64,000 nt of DNA from Bacillota bacterium (GTDB lineage Bacteria > Bacillota > Clostridia > Oscillospirales > Oscillospiraceae). A program made the position numbers and the translations under genes. Under the pieces are notes generated by a model. The model made no database searches and had not been told where the DNA came from. It saw only the letters and a program-made list of their open reading frames with translations. The stretch is from positions 1 through 64,000 of the forward strand of contig JAETQY010000017.1 in NCBI GenBank assembly GCA_021770445.1, given 5' to 3'. Below, piece after piece: positions 33,915 to 43,418 of this stretch (within the stretch, counting starts at the first letter, position 1; each line of letters opens with the position of its first letter).

Positions 33915-35194
33915 GGCCACCCGTGAGCAGCTGGTTGAGCGGCTGAAGGGAGAGCAGGCCCGGGCTCAGGAGGCGTCCTTGCGATGGCTGGAGCTGGAGT
34001 CCATGGTCGCAAGAGCAAAGACTTTGCAGTGGGAGCACAGTCTGCAGGAGAAGGCAGCAAAGTACGCCTCCGTAAAGAGGGCTTCCGATGAGGCTTCTAC
34101 CCTCAAGGCTGCGGTGGAACAGACAGTCTGCCCTTCTGAGGATGAGGTAATGCAGGCCCAAAGCCTTGCTGTCAAAGTATCAGGTGGAATCCTCTGACGC
34201 CTTGACTCAGATGCTCCGGGACGTCCAGAATGCACAGACAAAGCTGGATGCTGCCAATGAGCGGCTCAAGCTGGTGCTGGGCGACGATGATCTGGATGCA
34301 CTGAAAGCCGCAGCCCAGGTATGTGCAACCTCTCCCCGGTCTCTACAGGATATTGAACGGGATATCCGGGCTATGAGCAGCAATGGGGATCTGGCCCGGC
34401 TCATTGCGGTTGATGAATCCCTCCTGGAGCGCTATGCCGCCGAGTACACCACCCAGGTCAACCTGAAAAAGAAGCTGGACCAGATGACCGCTGGTCTGGA
34501 GAAGGCCAAAGCTGAGCTGGCAAAGCTGGGAGAAGTCCCGGCTGAGTATGCGGACATCAAAAACCCCGACATGTATCTGGCTATGCTGGAGAGCAAGGCC
34601 AAGGAGCAGCAGAAGCTGAAGGAGGCGGCTGCCCAGGCTAAAGTTGCCGCCCAGACCAAGTTGGAGGGCTGCCGGGCAGCTGTGGCAGGCAAGGACCTGG
34701 TGGCGGAGCGGGAGCAGGCAAAGCAGGCGTTCTTGGGACAGAAGGAGCTGCTGGCCCGCTGGGACCACATTCTGGAGGTGTTCCAGGCGCAGAAAGCGGC
34801 CCAGGCAAACCATCCCATGGAGGATATGGCGGCCCGGTTCTCTGAGAACCTCAAGGCCATCACCGGCGGCACTGTTGATTCTGAGTCGGCAAATAAGGAC
34901 GCTGTGGATGTGGCGGTATACAGCCAGAACCGGCATGTGCGCTACGCCACCCTGTCCGAGGGCACCAAGGAGGCTGTTTCCCTGGCTTTTCGGCTGGCCG
35001 TCCTTGACCATCTGTTTCCCAATGGCGGCGGAGTCATTATCTTTGACGACCCCATGACCGATATGGATACTGACCGGACTGCGGCAGCCTGCGAGCTGTT
35101 GAAGGCGGCAGGGGAGAGGCACCAGATCATCTTTCTTACCTGCCGGGAGGAGTACCTGCCCATGCTGGCCGGCCATAAAATCAAGTTCGATTAG
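33915..35194 (+). pseudogene. SMC/SbcC-like coiled-coil ATPase, 5'-truncated and frameshifted
   Basis: The visible part is coiled coil (QEKAAKYASVKRASDEAS; QKLKEAAAQAKVAAQTKLE) followed by an ABC-type C-terminal half: TLSEGTKEAVSLAFRLAVLD (signature-like), VIIFDDPMTDMD (Walker B) and IIFLTCREEY. The Walker A domain is absent because the gene begins abruptly at about 33915 next to the truncated surface protein gene. A frameshift lies near 34155-34165: codons before it continue in another frame and stop at 34197. From 34166 the frame is open to 35194. Confidence 0.75.
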
Positions 35195-35207
35195 GGAGGC
35201 ATTGACC

Positions 35208-35774
35208 TTGAACAAGAAAGCCTATTTTACCGTGCCGCTGCTCATTGCGGTCAACGTGGCTGTATTCCTGCTGTCCCATGTAGGGATTGGAACGGTGTAT
35301 CAGCTGGGTGTGTCCATCCCGGCGGTTGTCAACCAGAGGCAGTGGTATCGGCTGCTGACGGCGGTATTCGCCCATTTCAGCGTCACGCATCTGCTGTGCA
35401 ATATGGCCGCCCTGTACTCCATTGGCAGAACCATTGAGCGGGCCATCGGCAGTTGGAAGTTCCTCATCCTGTATCTGTCCGCCGGAGTGCTGGGGAATGG
35501 GCTGGCTATGTGTTTCTTCCTTACTACCCACCAAAATGTGCTTCTGGCAGGTGCAAGCGGGGCCATTTTTGCTCTGATGGGGCACCTGACCCATATGTAT
35601 ATCATGCGGGGGAAGTACAAGCTGTATGCTTTTGGCGGAGGCTTCATCCGGGGGATTGCGCTAACCTTCCTGCTGAGCTCCCTGTCTGGCGGGAGTTTCA
35701 TTGGGCACCTTTGTGGGTTTGTGTTTGGATTCATTGTGTCCAGGATCATGTTCCCGTATCGCCTTTGGGGTTAA
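35208..35774 (+). CDS. Rhomboid-family intramembrane serine protease
   Basis: A 188-aa six-helix membrane protease. RQWYRLLTAVFAHFSVTHLLCN covers the L1 loop and conserved HxxxN region, the catalytic serine is in LAGASGAIFALMG (about residue 110), and the second catalytic histidine in GHLCGFVFG (about 170). The start TTG at 35208 is 8 nt after AGGGAGG; TTG at 35202 is too close. It follows the ATPase remnant by 13 nt. Confidence 0.88.
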   Translation: MNKKAYFTVPLLIAVNVAVFLLSHVGIGTVYQLGVSIPAVVNQRQWYRLLTAVFAHFSVTHLLCNMAALYSIGRTIERAIGSWKFLILYLSAGVLGNGLAMCFFLTTHQNVLLAGASGAIFALMGHLTHMYIMRGKYKLYAFGGGFIRGIALTFLLSSLSGGSFIGHLCGFVFGFIVSRIMFPYRLWG

Positions 35775-36158
35775 TACAAAGAAAATGGCGGCGGGCGAAA
35801 AGGATTTGGGTTCTGCCTGGGCGGTGACAGCCCGGGCCACCAGCCCCAACCGTTCAATGTTGCCAACAATGCTGAATTTTTTCTATTGAAGATTGTATAT
35901 CGGGAGGTGGTAGGCTTGATCTCGGATTGAAGATTCGACGATCCTCCGATACATTATGGAGCGAATGTCTTTGGATGTTCGCTTCTCCTTTCTGGGCTAA
36001 TATATCCATAACCTTCCCAGCCTCCCCATTCACAGACGAGGCATAAAATCCGAAGCTTTTTACCAGGATATTATGGGGTTACAGATATTTTCTTTTCTGT
36101 ATGGAGCCGTTGTGATATAATATACGTGAAACAGCTTTGGACTGGAGCGTGACAGAAT
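35775..36158 (+). promoter_or_regulatory. Intergenic region with the moeA promoter
   Basis: No gene is visible in this 384-bp stretch. TATAAT at 36116-36121 with a weak TTTTCT 17 bp upstream is the likely moeA promoter. An imperfect hairpin (GAGCGAA...TTCGCTTC, about 35962-35993) may end transcription from the rhomboid gene. I do not see a recognisable molybdenum cofactor riboswitch. Confidence 0.5.
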
Positions 36159-37373
36159 ATGATGAGAACTCCCGACTATATCACGGCGCAGAGTATATTG
36201 CTGGAAGCGGTAACTACGGTGGAGACAGAGCGTGTGCCGCTGGAGGAGAGTTATGGACGGGTCCTCGCCCATGATTTAATTGCAACGGAAGATACGCCAT
36301 CCTTTGACCGCTCTCCCTACGATGGCTACGCCCTTCAGGCAACGGATACCGCTGAGGCTGGAACCGATCGACCAGTGATGTTGCGTGTTTCAGGCTGGAT
36401 TGCCGCAGGCGAAACGGCCCAAGCGGCAGTAACAAAGGGGACTGCTGTAAAGGTTCTCACTGGGGCGGCGATCCCGGAGGGGGCGGATGCGGTAGTCCCG
36501 TTTGAGCGAACCCGCTTTACTGGGGAGACTGTGGCGGTTTTCGCTCCGGTGAAGGCTGGGGAGAACATCGTTTATGCTGGAGAGGACATCCGAAAGGGAT
36601 GTGTGCTGGCCCACCGGGGTGAGACTATTGACCCCGGCCTGGCCGGAGTGCTTGCAAGCCAGGGAGAAGGGCGGCCCCTGGTGCATCGTACCCCAAGGGT
36701 AGGAATCATTTCCACAGGCGGAGAACTGTCGCAAGTGTCCCACTCACCTGCTCTTGGGCAGATCCGGGACTCCAACCGGTATGTGCTTCAGGCCGCTCTG
36801 GGGACGTTGGGATGCCAGGGTATCTGGTTGGGAGCTGCTGATGACCGGGTAGAGGAGATCGCTGAGCTATTCAGGCGGGGACTGACCGAGTGTGATGCCA
36901 TCGTGTCGACCGGCGGCGTATCGGTGGGTGATCGCGACCTGACGCCGGAGGCCATGGAGCTGGCCGGGATAACGCCGCTGTTCCGGGGCATGGACATAAA
37001 ACCGGGGATGGCCTGCGCCTATGGCGTATGCACTGGGAAGCCAGTGTGCTGCCTGTCCGGCAATCCAGCCTCTGCCCTGACAAACTTCTATGTGGCCGCG
37101 GTCCCCGCCCTGAAAAAGCTGGCTGGCCGCCGGGAGGTTCTACCCCAGGAACTGAAACTCAAGCTCCTGAACGGCTTTGGCAAGCAGAGTCCAGTAACTC
37201 GTTTCCTGCGAGGGCGATTGGTGCTGAAGAACGGGCTCACCGCTATGGTATGCCCCAAGGAACAGGGAAATGTGGTGCTTAGTAGTGCCATTGGCTGCGA
37301 TGCAATGGCGATTGTGCCCGCCGGGAGCGGGCCGGTCGCCGATGGTACTGTGTTAAAGGGCTTTTTGCTTTGA
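36159..37373 (+). CDS. moeA: Molybdopterin molybdenumtransferase
   Basis: Inserts molybdate into adenylylated molybdopterin. 404 aa with N-terminal MoeA domains (DTPSFDRSPYDGYAL; GAAIPEGADAVVPFE), the MoCF-binding core (VGIISTGGEL near 180, IVSTGGVSVGDRD near 248, LSGNPASALTNF near 300) and the C-terminal domain IV (about 330-404). First gene of the molybdenum island. Start at 36159 or the adjacent ATG at 36162. Confidence 0.94.
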   Translation: MMRTPDYITAQSILLEAVTTVETERVPLEESYGRVLAHDLIATEDTPSFDRSPYDGYALQATDTAEAGTDRPVMLRVSGWIAAGETAQAAVTKGTAVKVLTGAAIPEGADAVVPFERTRFTGETVAVFAPVKAGENIVYAGEDIRKGCVLAHRGETIDPGLAGVLASQGEGRPLVHRTPRVGIISTGGELSQVSHSPALGQIRDSNRYVLQAALGTLGCQGIWLGAADDRVEEIAELFRRGLTECDAIVSTGGVSVGDRDLTPEAMELAGITPLFRGMDIKPGMACAYGVCTGKPVCCLSGNPASALTNFYVAAVPALKKLAGRREVLPQELKLKLLNGFGKQSPVTRFLRGRLVLKNGLTAMVCPKEQGNVVLSSAIGCDAMAIVPAGSGPVADGTVLKGFLL

Positions 37374-37400
37374 CAGAGCCCGCTCAAAGGGAGGAAGGAT

Positions 37401-37913
37401 ATGAGAGAGATTCCGACCGTTGCCTTTGCCGGATGGTCTGGCGCAGGCAAGACAACACTGATTGAACGGCTGGTTCAGAGGCTGAAAGCCTCGGGTTTGC
37501 GAGTGGCCGTAATCAAGCGTGACGCGCACAGATTTGAGATCGACCGAAAAGGGAAGGACTCTTGGCGTTTTAGCCAGGCGGGGGCGGACATCACGGTCCT
37601 CAGCTCCCGGGAGAAAACGGCCCTTGTGGAACGTGGGGAGCTCACCTTTGCCCAGACCGCCGCTCTGATTCGTGATGTGGACCTCGTTCTGGTGGAGGGC
37701 TATAAGCAGGAGCCTTTGACGCAGATTGGGATATGCCGCCGGGCATCGGGGAAAGGCTTTCCTGACACACTAGACCACTACGTAGCGCTGGTCACCGACA
37801 TGGAGGTCGGCAATGTGGACGTTCCGTGCTTCGGGCTGGACGACATCTCCGGGGTGACCGAGTTTCTGTTGGGGAATCTGGAACACTTCAGCTGCATCAG
37901 GTGCCGGGACTGA
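37401..37913 (+). CDS. mobB: Molybdopterin-guanine dinucleotide biosynthesis protein MobB
   Basis: GTP-binding adapter for MGD formation, 170 aa. P-loop FAGWSGAGKTTLIERL (about 9-24), KRDAHRFEIDRKGKDSWR and DLVLVEGYKQEP are MobB signatures. A GGGAGGAAGGAT site sets the start. Its 3' end overlaps the convergent mobA by 17 nt. Confidence 0.93.
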   Translation: MREIPTVAFAGWSGAGKTTLIERLVQRLKASGLRVAVIKRDAHRFEIDRKGKDSWRFSQAGADITVLSSREKTALVERGELTFAQTAALIRDVDLVLVEGYKQEPLTQIGICRRASGKGFPDTLDHYVALVTDMEVGNVDVPCFGLDDISGVTEFLLGNLEHFSCIRCRD

Positions 37914-38517
37914 TCAGAGCTTGATAGTCTTGGGGAGTGTTCACATTATCCATCTCTCCAGAACACAGGATGTGTTCCGGGACAGGCTGTTCCAGGCAGA
38001 CAATCCCGGCAGTGCGGATCAGTCGAATGATCGAGTAGTCGTCCCGCTCCAGGGCCAGTTCCGTCAACCGGCGAGCGGACTGCGTTCGGCAGAGCAAGGG
38101 CAGGGGGCATGGAAACAGGCCGTTGTGAAACAAGACGGCATCGCAGCTCTGGTCGGCCCAGGCAAACAGCAAAGCCAGCGTTTCGGCAGTCAGTTTTGGC
38201 ATGTCGCAAGGGAGCACCAGCACCCAAGGCAAAGAGACATGGGGCAGAACACTAATCAGCCCGCCCACAGGCCCCAAACCAGATATCAGGTCGGGGATAC
38301 GCGTAACCCCGGGTAGGGAGACGGCCAAGTCGCTGGAGGATAGGAATCTCTGCCCCATCCCCTGGGTCAGCGCAACGGCCAGGGACAGGAGCGTTTGTCC
38401 CTGATAGGTGCATATCCGTTTGTCCCGCCCCATGCGCCGACTCTGCCCACCTGCCAGCACGATACCGGCCGTCCGGGAGCAGAGGGAGGTGGGCAGGTTT
38501 TTGTATGTCTGATTCAT
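37897..38517 (-). CDS. mobA: Molybdenum cofactor guanylyltransferase MobA
   Basis: Attaches GMP to molybdopterin to give MGD/bis-MGD, the cofactor form needed by the DMSO-reductase-family enzyme nearby. Motif GIVLAGGQSRRMGRDKR (about 19-35), PDLISGLGPVGGL and LPCDMPKL. The start at 38517 (MNQTYKN) follows GGGACGGTAAGC; another ATG 18 nt upstream has no site. Oriented against mobB with convergent overlap. Confidence 0.92.
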   Translation of the reverse strand: MNQTYKNLPTSLCSRTAGIVLAGGQSRRMGRDKRICTYQGQTLLSLAVALTQGMGQRFLSSSDLAVSLPGVTRIPDLISGLGPVGGLISVLPHVSLPWVLVLPCDMPKLTAETLALLFAWADQSCDAVLFHNGLFPCPLPLLCRTQSARRLTELALERDDYSIIRLIRTAGIVCLEQPVPEHILCSGEMDNVNTPQDYQALISPGT

Positions 38518-38730
38518 TTGCTTACCGTCCCGCATTCAAAGAATGAAGTCCGACCTGATCATATCATAGAAGCTTTACCCATGTAAAGAGGATAGTAGGT
38601 ACAGATTTTAGATATTATTACCGAAATATTGACGGATCTTACTAGAACACTTCCCTGAAAGCGAGGCATTATGCTACAATATAACACAAGAGGATATGGG
38701 AACGCCTGCAGAGAACGAGGGGATGTGCCT

Positions 38731-39978
38731 ATGAACATTGTGATCGTCGGGAGTAGCGCCGCCGCACTGTCCGCCATGGAGCATTTTAGAGTCCATGACC
38801 GCAACAGCCAGGTTACTGCGGTTACAAAGGACTGTGGTATGCCTTATTCCAAGGTTCTGCTCCCCTATGTCCTGCGGGGGAGCGTCCCCTATAAAAATTT
38901 AACCATTCGAAGTGAGAAATATTTTCAAGACCTGGATGTCCAGTGTGTCCATGGGGAGGCGACCGCCTTGGACCGGGAGAGGCACTGTATTCGGCTGAAG
39001 GACGGCCGTGTCCTCTCCTACGACCGGCTGCTGATCGCCACTGGTGCCCGGGCCGCAGTACCCAACATCCCGGGCATCTGCCACGACCGGGTGTGCTACA
39101 TGCGGACAAAGGAGGAGCTAGACCATATGCTCCCCTTGCTGGAGCGCAACCCCAGGGTGGCAGTCATCGGTTCGGGCTTTGTGGCCCTTCAGGCGGCGTG
39201 GGCCGCCCGGTATCGGGGGTTGCCCGTCACCGTACTGGGACACCGGATTATGCCCACTGCCATCGACGAGGTCGGCGGCGAGTGTGTCGCCCGTGCGATC
39301 CGCGACTGCGGTGTACAGTTGCTGGCCCCGGTGGACACCCAGAGGATTGAGCATCTGCCAGACGGCTCTCTCCGGGTCTGGCTGAGCGGGGAGGAGTTCG
39401 TGGAGGCAGATGTGGTTCTGGTGGGTGCCGGAACCAGACCAAACATCGAATGGCTGGCCGGGAGCGGAATCCAGACCGAAAAGGGCATCCTGGTGGACGA
39501 GAACATGCGGACCAACGACCCTTGTATCTATGCGGCCGGGGATGTGGCCGCCGGCCCCACGGTGTTCGGCGAGGCCCACGGGATGCACTCCCTGTGGCCC
39601 ACGGCGGTGGAGATGGGAAAGACGGCGGGCTGTCAGATGGCGGGGGTGGACATGCCCTATCCGGGTAGCCTGAACATGAATGTGACGGAGATGTTCGGGG
39701 TGACTGTGGCCTCGGTGGGCAGGATTCGGAACCAGGATGTGGACGCCCGGCATCCCCTACCAGAGGAACTAGGGGATGGCTACTGCTGTGTGTTTGAAAA
39801 GGACGGCCGGCTGTGCGGGGCTTCTCTGGTGGGCAGCAGCGAGGGGGTCCCCTTCCTGGGGCGGCTGCGCCCGCTGATTGCGCATCATGAGCCCCTCTCC
39901 TGTCCGGTGGAGGAGCTGGGGTGGCTGGTCAACAAGAGGGCGTTTGCAAAAGCGCCGAGAGAGGGGTGGACAAGATGA
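38731..39978 (+). CDS. FAD-dependent pyridine nucleotide-type oxidoreductase
   Basis: A 415-aa flavoprotein likely passing electrons from NAD(P)H to the ferredoxin encoded next. GSSAAALSAMEHFR replaces the usual GxGxxG FAD motif at the N-terminus; the NAD(P) motif VIGSGFVALQAAWAAR lies at about 145-160 and CIYAAGDVAAGP (FAD motif 2) near 265. DCGMPYSKVLLPY holds a cysteine (about 36) at the position of the redox Cys of NADH oxidase/CoA-disulfide reductases. The start at 38731 follows GAGGGGATG; TACAAT at 38675 may be its -10. First of a five-gene operon. Confidence 0.88.
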   Translation: MNIVIVGSSAAALSAMEHFRVHDRNSQVTAVTKDCGMPYSKVLLPYVLRGSVPYKNLTIRSEKYFQDLDVQCVHGEATALDRERHCIRLKDGRVLSYDRLLIATGARAAVPNIPGICHDRVCYMRTKEELDHMLPLLERNPRVAVIGSGFVALQAAWAARYRGLPVTVLGHRIMPTAIDEVGGECVARAIRDCGVQLLAPVDTQRIEHLPDGSLRVWLSGEEFVEADVVLVGAGTRPNIEWLAGSGIQTEKGILVDENMRTNDPCIYAAGDVAAGPTVFGEAHGMHSLWPTAVEMGKTAGCQMAGVDMPYPGSLNMNVTEMFGVTVASVGRIRNQDVDARHPLPEELGDGYCCVFEKDGRLCGASLVGSSEGVPFLGRLRPLIAHHEPLSCPVEELGWLVNKRAFAKAPREGWTR

Positions 39979-40472
39979 AAATGGTAACAATTCTGCCAGA
40001 GCGGTGTGTGGGCTGTCGCAACTGTGAGATGGCTTGCGCTTTCGCTCAGAGCGGCGACAGCTGCAGCCGCAGGTGGTCCAATATCCGTGTGGATGTCTCC
40101 ACCGCCGAGCGGTTTGTCATGCCAATCATCTGCTTCCACTGTGACCAGGCGTGGTGCATGGCGGTCTGCCCTGCCAACGCTATCTCAAGGAACGGGGATA
40201 CCGGTGCGGTAGTAATCGACCCCACCCGCTGCGCCGGATGCAAAATGTGTATCCTGGCTTGTCCCTATGGAAACATCCATTTTGACCACGAGCAGCATAT
40301 CAGCCGGAAATGTGATCTGTGCGGCGGCGACCCGGAGTGCGTGAAGCACTGCATCAGCGGGGCGCTGAACTACGAGGAGATCGATGAGTTGATCGGCCGG
40401 AAACGGGATATCCTCGACCATAAGCTGGCCAAGGTGATGAAGGTACATCAGGGGAGGACCGACGATGAATGA
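39975..40472 (+). CDS. Four-cluster ferredoxin-type electron-transfer subunit
   Basis: A 165-aa iron-sulfur protein with 4x[4Fe-4S] cysteine pattern: CVGCRNCEMAC, CFHCDQAWCMAVCP, CAGCKMCILACP and CDLCGGDPECVKHC. This is the HycB/DmsB/FdhB-type subunit that couples a molybdopterin enzyme to its electron partner. It overlaps the FAD gene by 4 nt and the molybdoenzyme gene by 8 nt, which implies a three-subunit complex. Confidence 0.93.
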   Translation: MKMVTILPERCVGCRNCEMACAFAQSGDSCSRRWSNIRVDVSTAERFVMPIICFHCDQAWCMAVCPANAISRNGDTGAVVIDPTRCAGCKMCILACPYGNIHFDHEQHISRKCDLCGGDPECVKHCISGALNYEEIDELIGRKRDILDHKLAKVMKVHQGRTDDE

Positions 40473-42516
40473 GGAGAGGATCGTAAAGACCCTGTGCCGG
40501 ATGTGCGACGACCGTTGTGGCATCGACGTTCATCTGAATGGAGACCGAATCGTGAAGATTGAGGGGGACAAGTCCCATGTCTGGAACCGGGGCCGGCTGT
40601 GCATCAAAGGGAGCCACGGAGCGGAGATGTTCAACTCCCCTGAACGGCTGAAAAAGCCTCTGAAGCGCACAGGGAATGGTTTTGTAGAGATTCCCTTGGA
40701 GCAGGCACTGGACGAGATTGCCGAAAAAATCCGGGAAATTCAGACCCGATATGGTCCCAGGGCCGTGGGCGTGTGGAAAGGAGAGGGAGTCGGCTTTGCC
40801 CAGCAGGAGGAGCTGGCCCGGCGCTGGATTCACGCCATCGGTTCCCCAAACTACTTTTCCAATGACTCCGCCTGCTTTGCCAGCCGCTGGATTGGAAACG
40901 GTTTGGTGCTGGGTCCCCAGGGCTTTCAGGCTGACGTGGACAATGCGGATTGTCTAATCTACTGGGGCCAGAACCCACCAAACTCCCATCCCAACGTAAC
41001 TCAGCAGATCAACCGGGCCAGGGCCCGGGGGGCACGGCTGATCGTTATCGACGTGCGCTTCACCCAGATTGCCCGTCTGGCCGACCTGTTCGTTCAGGTC
41101 CGGCCTGGTACGGACGGAGCCTTGGCGCTGGGGATCATCCGGGAACTAATCGCTAACAACTGGCTGGACTACCAATTCATCAAGAACTATACCGTCGGTT
41201 TCGAGGCGCTAAAGAAGTATGCCCAGCAGTTCACCTATGACTATGTGTCCAGGGAGACCGGCTGCGATGCGGCTTGGGCTGTTCCACAGATTGCCCGGGA
41301 AATTCGAAACAGTATGCCAAGAACCGGAATCGTGGTGGGCAACGGCTTTGAGCACCATGAGAACGGGGTAAACAGCATCCGGGCGGTAGCCTGCATCGAC
41401 GGGCTGATCGGCTCGGTGGACCGGAAAGGGGGCAAATACCTCCCGGCGGGCCCGGGCCTCCAGGAGCTGACTCTCTACAACGAAAAGCCGCTGCGACATC
41501 TGGAGCCTCTGGGGGCAGACCGCTTCCCGGTGCAGTACGACTTCCGGCATGAGTGCCACACCATGACCCTGATGAATACCATCCTCAGCGGGAAGCCCTA
41601 CCCCATCCGGGCCATCATTATGACTGCGGCCAATCCAGCCATTACCAACCCCAACACCCGCAAGGTAAAGAAAGCTCTGGGCTCTCTGGACCTACTGGTG
41701 GTGCGGGATTTGTTCCTGACTGAGACGGCGGAGCTTGCGGACTATGTGCTCCCGGCGGCCACCTATCTGGAGCGCAGCGAGCTGGTGACCCACGCCCTGT
41801 TCCACACCCTGACCCTGACCAGACGAGTGTTGCCGCCCCCCGAAGAGGTGCAGGACGAGTATCAGTTTTTCCACGATATGGCCCACCGGCTGGGGGCAGG
41901 GGATTACTTCCCTTGGAAAAACGAGGACGAGCTCAACCGCTGGCTGCTGGCGGACAGCGGCCTGACTTTGGAGCAGCTCCAGGAGGCGCCCTCCGGCTTT
42001 CAGTATGCTCAACCCCGGTATCAGAAGTACCTGGAGCAGGGGGAGCGGCCCTTCCGGACGCCTAGCGGGAAAATTGAATTTACCTCTGACTATCTGAAGG
42101 GATATGGCTACTCCGAGCTGCCGGTCTATATCCCGCCCAGGACCAATATACCCGACCCTGACTACCCCTATACGCTGGTGACTGGAGCGAGGAAAGTAAT
42201 GTACTGCCACGCAAGAGGACATAATTTGCCAGCACTGTCCCAGGCTCTGACGGCACCGGAAATGGAGCTACATGAGGCAAACGCAAACGATCTGGGCATT
42301 CAGGAGGGCGATGTGGTGCGCGTCACCTCCCGAATCGGGAGCATCAAGATCCCGGTCCATATCGCATCGGCGGACGAAATTATTCCCGGCGTAGTCCAGA
42401 TTACCCACGGTTGGCGGGATACCAACGTGAATGAGATTACCTTGGATGACACCTTTGATCCAATTTGCGGATTCCCGGTGATGAAATCGGTCCCGGTCCG
42501 CATTGAAAAGGAGTGA
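40465..42516 (+). CDS. Molybdopterin oxidoreductase, DMSO-reductase family, substrate unknown
   Basis: A 683-aa cytoplasmic catalytic subunit. The N-terminal [4Fe-4S] site is CRMCDDRCGI...GRLCIKG, followed by bis-MGD-binding domains (YWGQNPPNSHPNV; NGFEHHENGVNSIRA) and the C-terminal cofactor cap (YTLVTGARKVMYCHARGHN; EGDVVRVTSRIGSI). The cysteine in NDSACFASRWIG (about 134) is a candidate Mo/W ligand. No Tat signal is seen. Formate dehydrogenase, dehydroxylase and hydratase relatives share this plan; the gene set does not match a standard formate dehydrogenase, so I leave the substrate open. Confidence 0.9.
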   Translation: MNEERIVKTLCRMCDDRCGIDVHLNGDRIVKIEGDKSHVWNRGRLCIKGSHGAEMFNSPERLKKPLKRTGNGFVEIPLEQALDEIAEKIREIQTRYGPRAVGVWKGEGVGFAQQEELARRWIHAIGSPNYFSNDSACFASRWIGNGLVLGPQGFQADVDNADCLIYWGQNPPNSHPNVTQQINRARARGARLIVIDVRFTQIARLADLFVQVRPGTDGALALGIIRELIANNWLDYQFIKNYTVGFEALKKYAQQFTYDYVSRETGCDAAWAVPQIAREIRNSMPRTGIVVGNGFEHHENGVNSIRAVACIDGLIGSVDRKGGKYLPAGPGLQELTLYNEKPLRHLEPLGADRFPVQYDFRHECHTMTLMNTILSGKPYPIRAIIMTAANPAITNPNTRKVKKALGSLDLLVVRDLFLTETAELADYVLPAATYLERSELVTHALFHTLTLTRRVLPPPEEVQDEYQFFHDMAHRLGAGDYFPWKNEDELNRWLLADSGLTLEQLQEAPSGFQYAQPRYQKYLEQGERPFRTPSGKIEFTSDYLKGYGYSELPVYIPPRTNIPDPDYPYTLVTGARKVMYCHARGHNLPALSQALTAPEMELHEANANDLGIQEGDVVRVTSRIGSIKIPVHIASADEIIPGVVQITHGWRDTNVNEITLDDTFDPICGFPVMKSVPVRIEKE

Positions 42517-42528
42517 TGATAGGTTCGG

Positions 42529-43416
42529 ATGGCAAAACGGGATGAGCGCGTCTGGCCGCTGGCTGTGTTGTCGTTGATATGGTACCTCAGCTTTTGCGGG
42601 ATCGCAGCTATGGCAGAATACGGTCCTGTAGGAGTGTTCGCCGGAAATTCTATGTTTCTATCCGGCGGTGCACTCGCCCTTGTGGAAAAATTTCGACACA
42701 GATCCAGGGTGAAGTGGAAGAAGAAGAGTCTGCCCCCGGCGGCAACAGCAACGGTGTTCTATGCGCTGTATGTTGTCTCCGCCTCCTATCTGGCAGTCTA
42801 TTCCGGGGTGGTGGAACTGGCAGCAGTGTCCTCCTTGCAAAGTCTCGCTTTTTTGATCGGGTTTTCCTTGGTGAAGGAACTCTATATTCGGCAGAGGACT
42901 ATACTTTGCGTCGGGATCACTTCGATAGGCGCAGTATGCGCCATGGAGATTGCCGCCCCGGTTGGTTCTTTGTTCCTCTGGTGTGTTCTGCTTCTGGGGA
43001 CACTTCTGTGCTGGACCCTGTATGTGATCCTGACCCTAGACCTGATGGAAGCGTATCCGGTTGATTTTATTCTCGCGCGGCAGAACCTTACAGGCGGAGC
43101 TCTGGCCCTTTCAACCGCTGTTTTAGATCCCTCCGGCTTTTCCATCCCGGGGGGCGTGCCGGTTCTGTTTTTCTTATCGGGGGCCTGTCTCTGGGGCCTG
43201 GGAATGCCTCTCCTGCTTAAAGGGCTCCAGACACCGGATAAGATATCCTCCGATATCCTGTTCAGCGCAGTACCAATATGCTGTATGCTTGCCTGTAGGC
43301 TCGTGTTCGAGGGGGGCGGGTCTAGGCTGCAGATATTAGGACTTTGTTTACTGTGTGCGGGCACAGCCCTGGCATATTTTGATATGCGCGGGGCGAGCCA
43401 AAAAAGGAGTGTATAA
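42529..43416 (+). CDS. DMT/EamA-superfamily transporter
   Basis: A 295-aa protein with about ten membrane helices in two halves (AVLSLIWYLSFCGIAAMAEYG; ATATVFYALYVVSASYLAVYSG; LFLWCVLLLGTLLCWTLYVILT), like drug/metabolite transporters. It begins 12 nt after the molybdoenzyme gene and ends 2 nt before the antiporter gene, so it is probably co-transcribed and could export the product or import the substrate. Confidence 0.8.
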   Translation: MAKRDERVWPLAVLSLIWYLSFCGIAAMAEYGPVGVFAGNSMFLSGGALALVEKFRHRSRVKWKKKSLPPAATATVFYALYVVSASYLAVYSGVVELAAVSSLQSLAFLIGFSLVKELYIRQRTILCVGITSIGAVCAMEIAAPVGSLFLWCVLLLGTLLCWTLYVILTLDLMEAYPVDFILARQNLTGGALALSTAVLDPSGFSIPGGVPVLFFLSGACLWGLGMPLLLKGLQTPDKISSDILFSAVPICCMLACRLVFEGGGSRLQILGLCLLCAGTALAYFDMRGASQKRSV

Positions 43417-43418
43417 TT

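Noticed and set aside
35775-36158. Molybdenum cofactor riboswitch before moeA
   Set aside because: I looked for its conserved elements and found no convincing match; only a promoter and a weak hairpin are supported.
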